From contig CM038221.1 in the NCBI GenBank assembly GCA_021442155.1, forward strand, positions 29,045,906-29,109,905: a stretch of 64,000 bases of DNA, read 5' to 3'. A program made the translations under genes and the position numbers. Position 1 is the stretch's first letter. Every line of letters starts with the position of its first letter. The notes beneath the pieces were generated by a model. That model searched no databases and was not told where the DNA came from. It saw only the letters and a program-made list of their open reading frames with translations. Below are positions 62,246 to 64,000 of the stretch, piece by piece. The stretch is from Cymbidium sinense (Eukaryota > Streptophyta > Magnoliopsida > Asparagales > Orchidaceae).

Positions 62246-64000
62246 ACCCATATTCACATCACAGGATGTTAAGATAATGTTGTTCTAGAGGCCATCACTT
62301 GATCGCCCATCTCGCTGAATACACACCTGACAAATTGCATAATAATAAAGCTTGTCTCAATAAGGAAAAAACATACATTTGCCTTTCGATTCATTACAAA
62401 CGATTCAGTCATGTACATGTTAACCTTGATTATGACATAATAAATGTTTATAAGTTTTGTTTCAAAATTTTTTTTTTATGTAATGTAGCAAATGTATTTA
62501 CTTAAAATACTCATCGGGTGGTTATTATTATGCATTGATTTATTAGCTTATTTAAGTCAACAATCCAAATAAGTCAATTATAAATATTTCTTTAATATCT
62601 TACAGCCATATAGGAGTAGCCCAAAGATTAAAGTATTGGGACCTATTAAAGTCCTTTGTTGATATTCTTCCAAAGATGTAAAAAATAGAAAATGTTTAAT
62701 AAAAGTCTAAACTTTAACTGGTAATTTAATGCCAAGAAATTGGAGATAATCTGTTCAAAGAAAGTTTTTTGTGAGATTACTTGCTCAAAGATATCAATAA
62801 ATGAAACATTTTTTACCCTCCTGAAGTTAATGGATCGGCCATATAGCCAAAAGAAAAGCAAGCGAGTTAAGATCTTTAATGGTATGTCAAAATTGTATGG
62901 GCGATGCTTCAATAACCGCTTGATGATGCTAAGAACCAAACCGCCAATGCTTATTTGAAAATCCGTCCATTTCACCTTGATGTAATACATCATCACTTTG
63001 AGTATTCATCAATGAACCATGTGCATTTGTGCTTAAGAGTTGGATTGTTGATAATGATTTAAGTATATAAGAACAAAAATAGTTAATATTTGTATCATAT
63101 CAAATTCTTTTCATACAACATTTTAAGCCTTTCAAAGCATATTCCATCCTATCGGTTGGCACATTTAAATTCACATAAACATAAATGTATCGTCGCTTAA
63201 AAAACAGGCAAGAACTCCATCCCAGAGAACAAGCCCAAAAAAGTCTCTAACGCTATATAACAATCGTACTGTAAGTAGTAGAAAGAATATAAAAAGAGAG
63301 TCTAGACTCTTCCACCGAATATTGCTTTATTGCCTTTATTTATCCCATGCTTTCATATATGAAACTTTAACATTAAATTTTGACTCCATCCTACCTATAA
63401 TCTCTAGTTTCAAATCAATCGATGCGATCACGATGTAGTATGCTATGAAACTGAACTACATGAAGATGAACTTCTCATTGACACATCTATGATTTTCACC
63501 AACTTTTGATATTCTCCAAGCACCCTAATCGCTTGTTTCGCTACAATGTAAACGCCAATTACATCTTGACTATCGTCGCACACATACAACCGCAGTAGTT
63601 CTTCCGATTAGAGGTAACTAATTGTACATTATTTACTTGGACCACCCGATAATAAGAAATTGCAAACTCCGCTTGCAAAACACATACCTTCGAATATTTG
63701 GAATTTCAATTTCATCATTTACTGAGGGTGCCAAAATAAACATCGTTGTCCCATGCCGTAGTTTTAGTGCATACTGCTTTGTGGACAACATTTGACTCTC
63801 ATGCCAAATGCGAAATGAGTGATTTCTCGCCAGAGTATGACTGCATATTCCAATTTCTTCTAACAATATCATTTAATAACTGTTTATTCACTACTTTGAG
63901 CTACATCATAAATACCATCTCCAGAAAGACTCGTTCATCCAACGGTAGACAATATCATCACACATAACTTATAAGTTCAAGAATATCATATTAATACAAG
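62246..64000. other. No gene recognised
   Basis: I found no protein, RNA or repeat similarity. A 116-codon minus-strand frame (62646-62996) is rich in Phe, Leu, Ile and Lys, as chance frames in AT-rich DNA are, and has no motif I know. The last 600 bp are somewhat less AT-rich. Confidence 0.5.

Noticed and set aside
62646..62996. 116-codon minus-strand frame
   Set aside because: Composition is that of random AT-rich translation (Phe, Leu, Ile, Lys), with no motif and no plausible gene context.

Overview
This is nuclear DNA of a flowering plant. It is AT-rich, has plant-type split and intronless genes, and carries RTE-clade LINEs, hAT, Mutator/FAR1-type and long noncoding LTR-like repeats. 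A monocot is a guess only. Nothing bacterial, viral or organellar was seen. Most of the window is transposable-element sequence, much of it nested. I recognise one probably expressed host gene (ARPC3) and two decayed host-gene copies (CAF1-like deadenylase and ATR3/TAH18-type diflavin reductase).

Layout. 1-16.2 kb: three copies (A, B, C) of one noncoding element family of about 6-7.5 kb. A is nested in the inverted copy B, and B lies head to head with C around a 0.2-kb FAR1/MULE transposase fragment. 16.2-18.6 kb: decayed hAT transposon. 19.1-22.8 kb: reverse-transcriptase part of an RTE LINE (minus strand), broken by a minisatellite, with a second decayed RT fragment beside it. 22.8-44.4 kb: a 21.6-kb block bounded by the tail and head of one inverted copy (D) of the noncoding family. 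Inside it are further partial copies (F, G), a four-unit tandem array of 2.55 kb (30.07-40.31 kb), the ARPC3 gene (about 40.6-42.1 kb) and a Mutator-like transposase pseudogene. 44.4-44.8 kb: second half of the LINE endonuclease. 44.8-51.0 kb: a complete forward copy (E) with TG...CA ends and a possible CTAT target duplication. 51.0-51.4 kb: first half of the LINE endonuclease. 53.2-53.9 kb: unidentified minus-strand gene-like segment. 55.0-56.0 kb: CAF1 pseudogene. 56.0-59.5 kb: simple repeats, a LINE tail and an old inverted relative of the tandem-array unit. 60.3-62.2 kb: intronless, full-span ATR3 pseudogene. The last 1.7 kb holds nothing I recognise.

The most informative observation is that the three LINE pieces (51.4-51.0, 44.8-44.4 and 22.8-19.8 kb) are collinear on the minus strand and nearly contiguous at residue level. 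They therefore look like one ancestral LINE, split first by copy E and second by the 21.6-kb block that now contains ARPC3. Either the block grew by repeated insertion and tandem duplication, or it arrived with cargo. The genes do not form a pathway. The common theme is nested insertion, duplication and decay around one intact-looking actin-nucleation gene.
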